Shown here: positions 32,154-40,673 of the stretch, in pieces
Layout: each line of letters begins with the position of its first letter
Numbering within the stretch: position 1 is the stretch's first letter
From: Ferrovibrio sp.
GTDB lineage: Bacteria; Pseudomonadota; Alphaproteobacteria; Ferrovibrionales; Ferrovibrionaceae
Assembly: GCA_017991315.1 (NCBI GenBank)
Contig: JAGOQS010000002.1
Location: forward strand, 186,001 to 250,000
DNA: 64,000 nt
Direction of reading: 5' to 3'
Notes under the pieces: model-generated
Told to the model about the DNA's origin: nothing
Seen by the model: only the letters and a program-made list of their open reading frames with translations
The model's database searches: none
Made by a program: the position numbers and the translations under genes

Positions 32154-33791
32154 ATGGATTTTAATAGTCTAGGCTTAAGCGAGCCGGTGCAGAAGGCCGT
32201 TGCCGATGCGGGCTACGTGCAGCCGACCCCGATTCAGGCGCAGGCCATCCCGATCGTTTTGACCGGTCGCGACGTGCTCGGCACCGCCCAGACCGGCACT
32301 GGCAAGACCGCCGGCTTCACCCTGCCGCTGATCGACATCCTGGCCGGTGGCCGGGTCCGCGCCCGCATGCCGCGCGCGCTGATCCTGGAGCCGACCCGCG
32401 AGCTGGCCGACCAGGTGGCAAGCAGCTTCGCCACCTATGGCAAGTATTCCAACCTGTCGATGGCTTTGCTGATCGGCGGTGTGAACTACACCGACCAGGA
32501 AAAGCTGCTCGACCGTGGCGTCGACGTGCTGATCGCCACGCCGGGCCGCCTGCTCGACCATTTCGAGCGCGGCAAGGTGATGCTCACCGGCGTGCAGGTC
32601 TTTGTCATTGACGAAGCCGACCGCATGCTCGACATGGGCTTCATGCCCGATGTCGAAAAGATCGGCTCTAAGCTGCCGCCGTTGCGCCAGACGCTGTTCT
32701 TCTCCGCCACCATGCCGCCCGAGATGCGCAAGCTGGCCGACAAGTTCCTTAGCAATCCGAAGGAAATTGCCGTCGCGCGGCAATCGACCACCGCCGAGAC
32801 CGTGACTCAAGGGCTGGTCTATGTCGGCCACATGCTGAAGCGCGAGGCCTTGCGCAGTCTGATCCGCGCCGAGCAGGTGAAGAACGCCATCATCTTCTGC
32901 AACCGCAAGCGCGATGTGGACATGCTGGCCAAGTCGCTGCAGAAGCATGGCTTCGATGCCCGCCCGCTGCATGGCGACATGGACCAGGGCACCCGCACCG
33001 CGACGCTGGAAAAGTTCAAGCGCAACGAGATCGCCCTGCTGGTCGCCTCCGACGTGGCGGCGCGCGGCCTTGATGTGCAGGGCCTGTCGCATGTGTTCAA
33101 TTTCGACGTGCCGACGCATCCGGAAGACTATGTGCATCGCATCGGCCGCACCGGCCGCGCCGGCATGGAAGGCCGCGCCTACACGCTGGCGACCGACGAG
33201 GACGCCAAGTATGTGCGCGCCATCCAGCAACTGATCAACCGCGACATCCCGGTGGTGGAACTGGCCGGCTTCGAAGCCGGCAAGACCGAAGCCGCCGAGG
33301 GTGAGGCGCCGCGTGAGGGTGGCCGTGAAGGTGGCCGCGAGCGCGGTGGCCGTGGACGCGAGCGAGGCCGCGACCGGGATCGTGGACGTGGCCGCGACCG
33401 GGGCCGCAACCGTGAGCGGGAAGCCGCGCCGGAAGCCGCCGCTGAAACCGCTGAGCAGCCGGGTCAGGAACAGCCGCAGCAGGAAGCCCGCGCAGTTCGC
33501 GAGGAGCGCCAGCCGCGTGAAGACCGTCCGCGCCAGGAACGCCAGGCCCGCGAACCCCGCCAGCCACGCGAGGAACGCCAGCCCCGCGAAGAGCGCCAAC
33601 CCCGTGAAGAGCGGGCGCCGCGCGAAGACCGGCAACCTCGGGAAGATCGGGCCAAGGCCGAGCGCCAGAAACCCGAGCGCAACCGCAACCGCCATGACCG
33701 CGAGGACGGCCGCGACCCGCCGGTGGTGGGCATGGGCGACCATGTGCCGGATTTCCTGCGCCGGCCGGTACGCAAGGCGCAGCGCGGCTGA
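32154..33791 (+). CDS. DEAD-box RNA helicase (RhlE-like)
   Basis: 545 residues from ATG 32154, preceded by GGAAA. The core shows Q motif PTPIQAQAIP, motif I AQTGTGKT, motif II DEADRMLDMGF, motif III SATMP and motif VI HRIGRTGRAG. After about residue 380 comes a long basic tail rich in Arg, Glu, Gln and Pro, with a repeated REERQP unit. Such tails bind RNA. It unwinds structured RNA in ribosome assembly or mRNA decay. A longer frame starting at 32058 lacks a good ribosome site. Confidence 0.95.
   Translation: MDFNSLGLSEPVQKAVADAGYVQPTPIQAQAIPIVLTGRDVLGTAQTGTGKTAGFTLPLIDILAGGRVRARMPRALILEPTRELADQVASSFATYGKYSNLSMALLIGGVNYTDQEKLLDRGVDVLIATPGRLLDHFERGKVMLTGVQVFVIDEADRMLDMGFMPDVEKIGSKLPPLRQTLFFSATMPPEMRKLADKFLSNPKEIAVARQSTTAETVTQGLVYVGHMLKREALRSLIRAEQVKNAIIFCNRKRDVDMLAKSLQKHGFDARPLHGDMDQGTRTATLEKFKRNEIALLVASDVAARGLDVQGLSHVFNFDVPTHPEDYVHRIGRTGRAGMEGRAYTLATDEDAKYVRAIQQLINRDIPVVELAGFEAGKTEAAEGEAPREGGREGGRERGGRGRERGRDRDRGRGRDRGRNREREAAPEAAAETAEQPGQEQPQQEARAVREERQPREDRPRQERQAREPRQPREERQPREERQPREERAPREDRQPREDRAKAERQKPERNRNRHDREDGRDPPVVGMGDHVPDFLRRPVRKAQRG
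33498..33650 (+). repeat. Imperfect 18-base tandem repeats encoding REERQP units
   Basis: Within the helicase tail the codons for variants of R-E-E/D-R-Q/A-P repeat about eight times over 153 bases. They give an alternating-charge low-complexity segment that probably changes length by slippage. Confidence 0.7.
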
Positions 33792-33865
33792 TACACTGCC
33801 CCTCTGACATGCTGGCCGCGTTAAAGCCAGCGGTAAGTTGAGGCCAGCAGCAAGCGGAGCCGGTG

Positions 33866-34108
33866 ATGCAGACGATCTTCGTGATGGTGAAGTGCGAACT
33901 GGGCCATGCCTATGACGTGGCGGCCCAGGCGGTGGAGACCATCGAGCAGGTTTCCGAGGTCCACTCGGTATCCGGCCAGTATGACCTGATGATGAAGTGC
34001 TACCTCCCCGATGGCGAGGATATCGGCCATTTCGTGGTCCATAAGCTGCAGACCATTCCGCGCGTGAAGGACACCTTCACCATCATCACCTTCAAGGCTT
34101 TCTCCTAA
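33866..34108 (+). CDS. Stand-alone Lrp/AsnC ligand-binding (RAM) domain protein
   Basis: 80 residues consisting only of the RAM domain: MQTIFVMVKCELGHAYDVAAQAVETI, then VSGQYDLMMKCYL and VKDTFTIITFKAFS. There is no DNA-binding helix-turn-helix. Such proteins bind small ligands or join full Lrp proteins. ATG 33866 is chosen over GTG 33863 because GGAG sits 6 bases upstream. It is followed after 34 bases by a permease gene. Confidence 0.85.
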   Translation: MQTIFVMVKCELGHAYDVAAQAVETIEQVSEVHSVSGQYDLMMKCYLPDGEDIGHFVVHKLQTIPRVKDTFTIITFKAFS

Positions 34109-34142
34109 GCCACCGCACTCCGCAGCATGGGCGTTCCGCAGC

Positions 34143-34880
34143 ATGGCTGAGTCCGTCATCGGCTACGGCTTCGTACTGCTGGTCGGCCTGCTGGCCGGCG
34201 GCATCAGCGGCATTGTCGGCTTCGGCTCCTCGATCATGCTGATGCCGGTGCTGGTCTACCAGTTCGGGCCGAAAGCCGCTGTGCCGATCATGGCGATCAC
34301 CGCACTGGCGGCCAATCTTTCGCGCATCCTGCTGTGGTGGCGCGAAATCGACTGGCGTGCCTTCGCTGCCTACACAATCACTGCCGCACCTGCCGCAGCC
34401 CTCGGCGCCCGCACCCTGGTGGCCTTGCCGGGCTTCTGGGTCGATATCGCACTCGGCTGCTTCTTCATCCTGATGGTGCCGCTGCGCCACTGGCTGGCTT
34501 CGCGCGGCTTCAGGCTGACGCTGTGGCAACTGGCGCTGGCCGGGATTCCCATTGGCTACCTCACCGGCGTGGTGGTCTCCACCGGACCGATCAGCGTGCC
34601 GGTCTTCCTCGGCATCGGCCTAGTGAAAGGCGCCTTCCTGGCCACCGAGGCGGCCGGCTCGCTTGGCGTCTATATCGCCAAGGCGGCGGTGTTCCAGGCC
34701 TTTGGCGCGCTGCCCTGGGAGATCGTGCTGCAGGGCCTGATCGCCGGCGGCGCGGTAATGGCCGGCAGCTTCCTCGGCAAGCGCTTCGTACTCAGCCTCT
34801 CGCCCGATACCTTCCGCTATTTGATGGATGCGGTGATGGTGTTTGCCGGCAGCTTCATGCTGTGGAACGCCTTTTCCTGA
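34143..34880 (+). CDS. TauE/SafE family membrane permease
   Basis: 245 residues, about eight hydrophobic helices. The first repeat has LLAGGISGIVGFGSSIMLMPVL and the second GIPIGYLTGVVVSTGPISVPVFL, the two homologous loops of this family. Members export sulfite, sulfoacetate or similar anions. It ends 7 bases from a convergent gene. The substrate cannot be inferred. Confidence 0.9.
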   Translation: MAESVIGYGFVLLVGLLAGGISGIVGFGSSIMLMPVLVYQFGPKAAVPIMAITALAANLSRILLWWREIDWRAFAAYTITAAPAAALGARTLVALPGFWVDIALGCFFILMVPLRHWLASRGFRLTLWQLALAGIPIGYLTGVVVSTGPISVPVFLGIGLVKGAFLATEAAGSLGVYIAKAAVFQAFGALPWEIVLQGLIAGGAVMAGSFLGKRFVLSLSPDTFRYLMDAVMVFAGSFMLWNAFS

Positions 34881-34887
34881 CCTGGTG

Positions 34888-35640
34888 TCAGATGGTTCCG
34901 TCGCGCTGCTGGCGCCGGATCATCTTGCGCAGCAGCGGGCCGCCCCAATAGCTGACGCCGGAAGCGGTCTCCATGTAATTCGCCTGGTCTTCGTTCATCT
35001 CCGTCGGATCGATATACCAGTCGAGATGACGCGCCCAATAGGGCGGATAGCTGCGGAATGCCGGCCGCAGCCGCTCAAACGGCAGCCCGGCGCGATACAG
35101 CGCGAAGGTGGTATCGACAACGGCCTTGACCAGCTTCACCTCGCCGCCGCGCCACGGAAAGCGGCGCGTCCGATGCTTCCAGAATTTGTGCCAGTGGCGG
35201 CTTACCACTTCTTCCTTGAGCGGATAGCTGTCGGGGATGTCGTCCATGCGCAGCATCGGCCCGACGACATCGACCTCCGCCGACGCCGCCAGGATGGCGT
35301 CATAGAGGTCAAGCATGTCAGCGCCCGCCGGATCGAGTTCGATGTCCGGGTCTGTCACCACATAATTCGCCGGGGCACGATCGGCGAAATACGCCGCCAC
35401 GGTATCGGCAACCGAATTCAGGTCGTCCTGCTGCGTCGCCTTCTTGCCGGTGCGCAGCACGCGCACACCTTCGGCGACAAGCTGGTCGTAATAGTCGAGC
35501 AGCGGCTGATAGGTCGAACCGTTGTCGTGGATTACGATCTCCAGCGGCCGCGCCAGTCGGCGGAAAGACGCAAGGCCACGTCGCAACACGCCAAGGCGGT
35601 TGTAGCTGATGATGAAGATCGGGGTCGGCGGCGGGCTCAT
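34888..35640 (-). CDS. Glycosyltransferase-like (GT-A fold) protein
   Basis: 250 residues from ATG 35640. PIFIISYNRLGVLRRGL and EIVIHDNGST resemble the nucleotide-sugar-binding start of GT-A enzymes. YVVTDPDIELDP could provide the DxD-type metal site. The C-terminal half (HWHKFWKHRTRRFPWRG, HLDWYIDPTEMNEDQANYM) is not a pattern I can name. No membrane segments. Acceptor and donor unknown. Confidence 0.7.
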   Translation of the reverse strand: MSPPPTPIFIISYNRLGVLRRGLASFRRLARPLEIVIHDNGSTYQPLLDYYDQLVAEGVRVLRTGKKATQQDDLNSVADTVAAYFADRAPANYVVTDPDIELDPAGADMLDLYDAILAASAEVDVVGPMLRMDDIPDSYPLKEEVVSRHWHKFWKHRTRRFPWRGGEVKLVKAVVDTTFALYRAGLPFERLRPAFRSYPPYWARHLDWYIDPTEMNEDQANYMETASGVSYWGGPLLRKMIRRQQRDGTI

Positions 35641-35672
35641 CCACGCCAGCCTATAGCGCAATCCTTAATAAA

Positions 35673-35699
35673 AAAGGGCGCGGTCAAGCCGCGCCCTTT
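35673..35699 (-). terminator. Rho-independent terminator of rne
   Basis: AAAGGGCGCGG (35673-35683) and CCGCGCCCTTT (35689-35699) form a perfect 11-bp stem with a 5-base loop. On the minus strand a run of T follows. It lies 25 bases after the rne stop. Confidence 0.9.
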
Positions 35700-35723
35700 C
35701 CTTGTTCGGGATCACTGGATCGC

Positions 35724-38700
35724 TTAGCGCGACCACCAGCCCTTCTTCGGCGCCGGCGGCTCGGCCGGCTTGTCCTGGTTGCCATCGGCCGTGACCACCA
35801 CGGTCTCGAATACCGGGCCGGTATGCACCGGCGGCGCCGGCACCGGCTTCACGGTTTCGGCCAGGGTTTCGGCCGGCGCTTCAGGCGCTGATACCGGAGC
35901 CGGGGCAACCGGCTCGGCCGGCTTCTCAGCCACCGGTGCCGGCGCAGCGACCGGCGCCGGGGCCGGTACGGCAACAGGCTTCGGCGGCGGCGGTTCGTCC
36001 AGGTCGATATCCAGCATCGGGCCGCCATCGAGCATGGCGCCAATGGCCGCGGGGGTCAGGAAATCGCCACTCGGCTGCGCGGCATAGTCGCGGTCGCGGC
36101 GCGGACGGTCATCCTGGCGCGGCTGCTGCGGCTGACCGCCCTCGGCGCCACCTTCCTCACGGCGACGGCGGCGACCGCCACGGCGGCCACGGCGGCGGCG
36201 GCGGGCTTCGCCATCGCCGCCCTGGCCCTCATTCTGGCCGCCATTCTGGTCGTTGGCTTCGCTGCCCTCGGCCTCTTCGCCTTCCTCGTCTTCGCCCGAC
36301 TCATCGCCCTCGGCGCCATCGGCAGCAGCGGCAAAACCTTCGCCATCCTGCGGCACGGCTTCGGCGGCGGCACCTTCGCCACGCGCTTCATCACCCCGGC
36401 CTTCTTCACCATTGCGCCCACCACGACGGCGGCGGCGGCGGCGGCGGCGGCGGCCATTGCCCTCGCCATTGCTTTCCTCAGTGCCGGCGGCTTCCGCCTC
36501 GCCCTCGCCTTCGCCCTCGATCAGCTCGGCATCATCCTCCGCCTCGCCTTCCTGGTCGATAAGGGCGAATTCCTCGTTGGCATTGGCATAGCTGCTCTGC
36601 TGCGTGATCGGTCGCGGCGATTCGCTGCGCTGGGTCATCTCGGGCCGCAGCACCTCGCCCGGCTGGCGCGGCTTGCTGCGTTCGATCTTGTAGTCCGGCG
36701 GCACCAGGGACGGATCGGCGGCCACCACGATGCGCATGACATAGCGGCGCTCGATATCCGAGACGCGCTCGCGCTTGTGGTTCAGCAGGTAGATCGCCAC
36801 TTCGGTCGGCACCGACACGATGATCTCGCCGGCGCGGTCGCGGATACCTTCCTCCTCGATGGCGCGCAGCACCTGCAACGCCGTGCTCTCGGTGGAACGC
36901 ACATAGCCGCGGCCCTGGCAATGCGGGCAGGGCATGGTCGAGCTTTCGATCAGGCTCGGCCGCAGGCGCTGGCGCGACATTTCGAGCAGGCCGAAGCCGG
37001 AAATGCGGCCCACCTGGATGCGGGCGCGGTCGCCGCGCAGGCATTCCTTGAGGCGCTGCTCCACCTTGCGGATGTTGCGGCTGTCCTCCATGTCGATGAA
37101 GTCGATCACCACCAGGCCGGCGAGGTCGCGCAGGCGCAACTGGCGGGCGATCTCTTCCGCCGCTTCCAGATTGGTCTTGTAGGCGGTCTCCTCGATATTG
37201 TGCTCGCGCGTCGACTTGCCCGAGTTGATATCGATCGAGACCAGTGCCTCGGTGGGATTGATCACGATGTAGCCGCCGGAGCGGAGCTGCACCGTCGGCG
37301 TGAACATGCTGTCGAGCTGCTGTTCCACCTGATAGCGGTGGAACAGTGGGATCTTGTCCTGATACGGGCGCACGCGCTCGGCATGGCTCGGCATCAGCAT
37401 TTCCATGAAGTCGCGCGCCGCCTCGAAGCCCTGCGCGCCTTCCACCAGCACCTCGTCGATGTCATTCGAGTAGAGGTCGCGGATCGAACGCTTGATCAGA
37501 TCGGCTTCTTCGTAGATCAGCGTCGGTGCGGTGCTTTCCAGCGTGCGCTCGCGGATGCTGTCCCAGGTACGCAGCAGGTATTCGAAATCGCGCTTGATCT
37601 CCGGCTTGGAGCGCTCCATGCCGGCGGTGCGCACGATCACACCCATGCCAACCGGAATATCCAATTCGCTGGTGATCGACTTGAGGCGCTTGCGGTCGGC
37701 GGGCGAGGAAATCTTGCGGCTGATGCCGCCGCCGCGCGCCGTGTTCGGCATCAGCACGCAATAGCGGCCAGCCAGCGACAGATAGGTGGTCAGCGCCGCG
37801 CCCTTGTTGCCGCGCTCTTCCTTCACCACCTGCACCAGCATGATCTGCCGGCGCTTGATCACTTCCTGAATCTTGTAGCGGCGCGAGAAATGCGTGCGGC
37901 GCGGACGGCGCACTTCCTCGTCGTGGCGGCCTTCGCCGCCGGACTCGCCATTGCCTTCGTCATGGCGCGGCTCGTCGTGGCGGGCTTCGGTTGCCACCGC
38001 TTCGGCAGATGCAGCGTCCTGGGCCTCGGCGACAGGCGCTTCAGCCGCAGCTTCGGCAGCCGGTGCGGCTTCGAGAGCGGGCGCCTCAACGGCAGCAGCC
38101 TCGGCAACCGGTGCTTCCGCAACAGGGGCCGCAGCCGGGGCCGGCGGAATTTCCATTTCCACCGGAGCGCTGACTTCCGGCGCGGCCGCTTCGGCGCGCG
38201 ACGGCACATTCCAGTAGGACGGGCCGGCAATCGGCTCGGCTTTGTCGTCGTCGCTCAAACCCGGACGCGCGGGGGTGATTTCCTCCACCGCGTCGTAGTC
38301 GCCTTCCACCGTCTCGATGGTGTCGATGGCATCATCGCCATGCTCGTTATCATCGAGATGGGCATCGTCGAGATGATCGTCGCCAAGGCCCTCTTCGCCT
38401 TCGGCAGCCTGGGCCTGCTCGTCCAGCGGCGCACCACCTTCGGCATTGCGCGCCGGCTGGCCGCCACGATGACGGCGGCGACGGCGGCGGCGGCGTTCCT
38501 CGGCTTCGAATTCCTCATCCTCGGCCTGGGCGGCGCGCGCCTCTTCCTCGGCCTGCTGCTCAAGCAGGGCCTGACGGTCGGCGATCGGAATCTGGTAGTA
38601 GTCCGGATGGATTTCGCCGAAGGCCAGGAAGCCGTGGCGGTTGCCGCCATATTCGACGAAAGCGGCCTGCAGCGAGGGCTCCACGCGGGTGACCCGCGCC

Positions 38701-38831
38701 AGATAAATATTACCCTTCAATACCTGCTTGGTGGAGGTCTCGTAATCGAATTCCTCGAGACGGGTCCCCTTCACCACCACGACCCGGGTTTCCTCCAGGT
38801 GGGTGGCATCAATCAACATACGCATGCCCAT
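35724..38831 (-). CDS. rne: Ribonuclease E
   Basis: 1035 residues from ATG 38831. The N-terminus MLIDATHLEETRVVVV and GNIYLARVTRVEPSLQAAFV start the S1 domain. The S1 is interrupted, as in alphaproteobacteria, by about 230 residues of Arg-rich, acidic and Ala/Pro-rich sequence, resuming at KRRQIMLVQVVKEERGNKGA. The catalytic core has VSIDINSGKST and LVVIDFIDMEDSRN; the zinc-link is CPHCQGRG. A disordered C-terminal scaffold of R-rich and acidic blocks follows from about residue 690. A GTG at 38837 is possible but sits too near the AGGGA. The enzyme starts mRNA decay and processes rRNA and tRNA. Confidence 0.96.
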   Translation of the reverse strand: MGMRMLIDATHLEETRVVVVKGTRLEEFDYETSTKQVLKGNIYLARVTRVEPSLQAAFVEYGGNRHGFLAFGEIHPDYYQIPIADRQALLEQQAEEEARAAQAEDEEFEAEERRRRRRRRHRGGQPARNAEGGAPLDEQAQAAEGEEGLGDDHLDDAHLDDNEHGDDAIDTIETVEGDYDAVEEITPARPGLSDDDKAEPIAGPSYWNVPSRAEAAAPEVSAPVEMEIPPAPAAAPVAEAPVAEAAAVEAPALEAAPAAEAAAEAPVAEAQDAASAEAVATEARHDEPRHDEGNGESGGEGRHDEEVRRPRRTHFSRRYKIQEVIKRRQIMLVQVVKEERGNKGAALTTYLSLAGRYCVLMPNTARGGGISRKISSPADRKRLKSITSELDIPVGMGVIVRTAGMERSKPEIKRDFEYLLRTWDSIRERTLESTAPTLIYEEADLIKRSIRDLYSNDIDEVLVEGAQGFEAARDFMEMLMPSHAERVRPYQDKIPLFHRYQVEQQLDSMFTPTVQLRSGGYIVINPTEALVSIDINSGKSTREHNIEETAYKTNLEAAEEIARQLRLRDLAGLVVIDFIDMEDSRNIRKVEQRLKECLRGDRARIQVGRISGFGLLEMSRQRLRPSLIESSTMPCPHCQGRGYVRSTESTALQVLRAIEEEGIRDRAGEIIVSVPTEVAIYLLNHKRERVSDIERRYVMRIVVAADPSLVPPDYKIERSKPRQPGEVLRPEMTQRSESPRPITQQSSYANANEEFALIDQEGEAEDDAELIEGEGEGEAEAAGTEESNGEGNGRRRRRRRRRRGGRNGEEGRGDEARGEGAAAEAVPQDGEGFAAAADGAEGDESGEDEEGEEAEGSEANDQNGGQNEGQGGDGEARRRRRGRRGGRRRRREEGGAEGGQPQQPRQDDRPRRDRDYAAQPSGDFLTPAAIGAMLDGGPMLDIDLDEPPPPKPVAVPAPAPVAAPAPVAEKPAEPVAPAPVSAPEAPAETLAETVKPVPAPPVHTGPVFETVVVTADGNQDKPAEPPAPKKGWWSR

Positions 38832-39373
38832 GGGCACAATTCCCTGCGGCGCAGCGCTGCCCGTGCGAATAACAGACGGCGGGCGCCTTTGCTTTTCGAA
38901 GCCAGCCCCACCCGAGCGTCCGGGGGTGAGCCATGCACCGGCGGCTGCCGCCTGCTTCGGCCTGTCCTCTTATTGCCAGTGTGGCTTGAGGACTGGGCCG
39001 TGGGCGCGACGGGCGCCGCATTGCCGATCCGGGGCGCTCCAGCCGGCCGACCAGCATTTACTGCCAGGTCCGGCCCGAGCGCTCGCCGTATGATCGGCTC
39101 ACCGGCGTTGCCGCCGGCTGGTGCCGCCACCAGAAATCCGGTGGCCGCTCCGAGGGTTCATACAGATCCGTACTGTCTTGAGCGCGAGGGCCGAGGCCGC
39201 CTCGCCCGCAGCCGCCACTCCTTTGGGCAGGCCGTAATTTTGGGCGATCAGGCTCACGATCCGCGCGCCGCCCCTCCGCACCGGTCTAATGAATAGGCTG
39301 GACGAAGCAGGCTGACTCGGATATTCGCGGTTGCGAAAGTACCCTCTTTACCGACACAGGGACAAGAGCTTTC
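38832..39373. other. Long intergenic region: rne leader and amiC upstream region
   Basis: 542 bases with no supported gene, between divergent rne and amiC. Short frames here lack ribosome sites and family resemblance. A small palindrome-like ACAG...CTGT block lies near 39163-39176. RNase E mRNAs commonly have long autoregulatory leaders, so part of this is probably the rne 5' untranslated region; I could not define the hairpins or promoter by eye. Confidence 0.6.
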
Positions 39374-40597
39374 TTGACGGGGCTTTTACAGGGGCGCGAC
39401 ATTATCCGCAAAGCACTGATTTTTCTCATGTTTTTGTGCACCCTCGGCCCTGCCGAGGCAATGGCGCAGGCTGTTGCCCGGGTGGAGCGGGTGGATCTCA
39501 GCCTGAATGCCGGCCTCACCCGCCTGGTGCTGGAGGCCGACCGGCCCCTGAACGCCTTGCTGCTGAACGAGCCGGGCGGCCTCGACCTGACCCTGAAACT
39601 GGAACAGGCGGTGTTCGCCGCCGGCCCGGCGCAGCGGCTGGCCGCTGGCGTGGTGGAGCGCCTGGACCTGCCGGCGAGCAACGAGCGTGCCGACCGGCTG
39701 CGCTTCAGCCTGCTGGATGGCGCCGTGGTCGACCGCGCCTTTGCCCTGCCGCCCCAGGGCGGCCGGGGCCACCGCCTGGTGATCGACCTGCTGCCGGCCG
39801 ACCCGGCCGCCTTCGTCGCCGCCTTCGCGCAGCCGGTATTGCTGCCCGCCACCATCGTGCCGGTGGCCCCCGCGCCGGCCTCGCCACAAGCCCCCCCGGG
39901 CCGCGACAGCCGCAAGCTGATCGTGCTCGATCCCGGCCATGGCGGCCATGATCCTGGCGCCATCTCGGCCTCCGGTCGCTACGAGAAGGAGCTGACCCTG
40001 GCGGTGGCCCAGGCGCTGGCCCGGAAGCTGCGCGCGACCGGGCGCTACCGGGTAGCCCTGACCCGCGAGCGCGATCAGGCGGTGAAGCTGATGGACCGGG
40101 TGGAATTCGCCCGCCGCCGCGAGGCCGACCTGTTCCTGTCGATCCATGCCGACAGCCTGGCCGCCGACCGCGCCACCCGGGGTGCCAGCATCTATACCCG
40201 CGCCGAGGATGCCACCGACCGCGAGGCCGAGGCCCTGGCTTTGCGGGAAAACCGCGCCGATCAATTGGCCGACAGCAGTGCCGCCGGCGATTTGGATGAT
40301 GTGGTGGCGATCCTGATGGATCTGGCCAGCCGCGATACACGGCGGCTCTCGGGCCGCTTCGCCGGGCTGCTCGCCGCGTCCCTGGCCGAGCGCATTCCGC
40401 TGCGCCGCAACGGCATGCGGGCGGCGAATTTCCGCGTGCTGGCGGCACCCGACATCCCTTCGGTGCTGCTGGAACTGGGGTATCTGTCGAATCCGGGCGA
40501 CGAGGCGCTGCTTTTCTCCGAAACCGGCCGGGCACAACTTGCGGACGCAGTGGCGGAAGCCATTGACCGTTATTTCAACGCCGCATCGCTGCCATAA
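39374..40597 (+). CDS. amiC: N-acetylmuramoyl-L-alanine amidase with AMIN domain
   Basis: 407 residues from a TTG at 39374. That start gives a workable signal peptide (charged RDIIRK, hydrophobic ALIFLMFLCTLG, cleavage near AMAQA); the next ATG (39428) would leave too little. Residues about 35-150 are an AMIN domain that targets septal wall; Amidase_3 follows with LDPGHGGHDPGA, the zinc Glu in KELTLAVAQAL, a His in FLSIHADS and the catalytic Glu in LLELGYLSN. It cleaves peptidoglycan cross-bridges at division. It is 76 bases upstream of the PBP1A gene. Confidence 0.92.
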   Translation: MTGLLQGRDIIRKALIFLMFLCTLGPAEAMAQAVARVERVDLSLNAGLTRLVLEADRPLNALLLNEPGGLDLTLKLEQAVFAAGPAQRLAAGVVERLDLPASNERADRLRFSLLDGAVVDRAFALPPQGGRGHRLVIDLLPADPAAFVAAFAQPVLLPATIVPVAPAPASPQAPPGRDSRKLIVLDPGHGGHDPGAISASGRYEKELTLAVAQALARKLRATGRYRVALTRERDQAVKLMDRVEFARRREADLFLSIHADSLAADRATRGASIYTRAEDATDREAEALALRENRADQLADSSAAGDLDDVVAILMDLASRDTRRLSGRFAGLLAASLAERIPLRRNGMRAANFRVLAAPDIPSVLLELGYLSNPGDEALLFSETGRAQLADAVAEAIDRYFNAASLP

Positions 40598-40673
40598 TCG
40601 GTCTGTACAGAAGGCGCTGGCGGGTCTATGAACCGGCGCCTCCCTTTTCTGCCCCAGGCGGTCCGACATCCCG

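Noticed and set aside
32175..33743. 522-residue open frame antisense to the DEAD-box helicase
   Set aside because: It mirrors the helicase codons and its low-complexity tail; no family resemblance.
36777..39296. 839-residue open frame on the plus strand opposite rne and its leader
   Set aside because: Almost entirely antisense to rne. The part in the intergenic space has no start signal.
39331..39951. 206-residue plus frame overlapping amiC in another reading frame
   Set aside because: Arg/Pro/Gly-rich shadow with no domain; amiC motifs fix the true frame.
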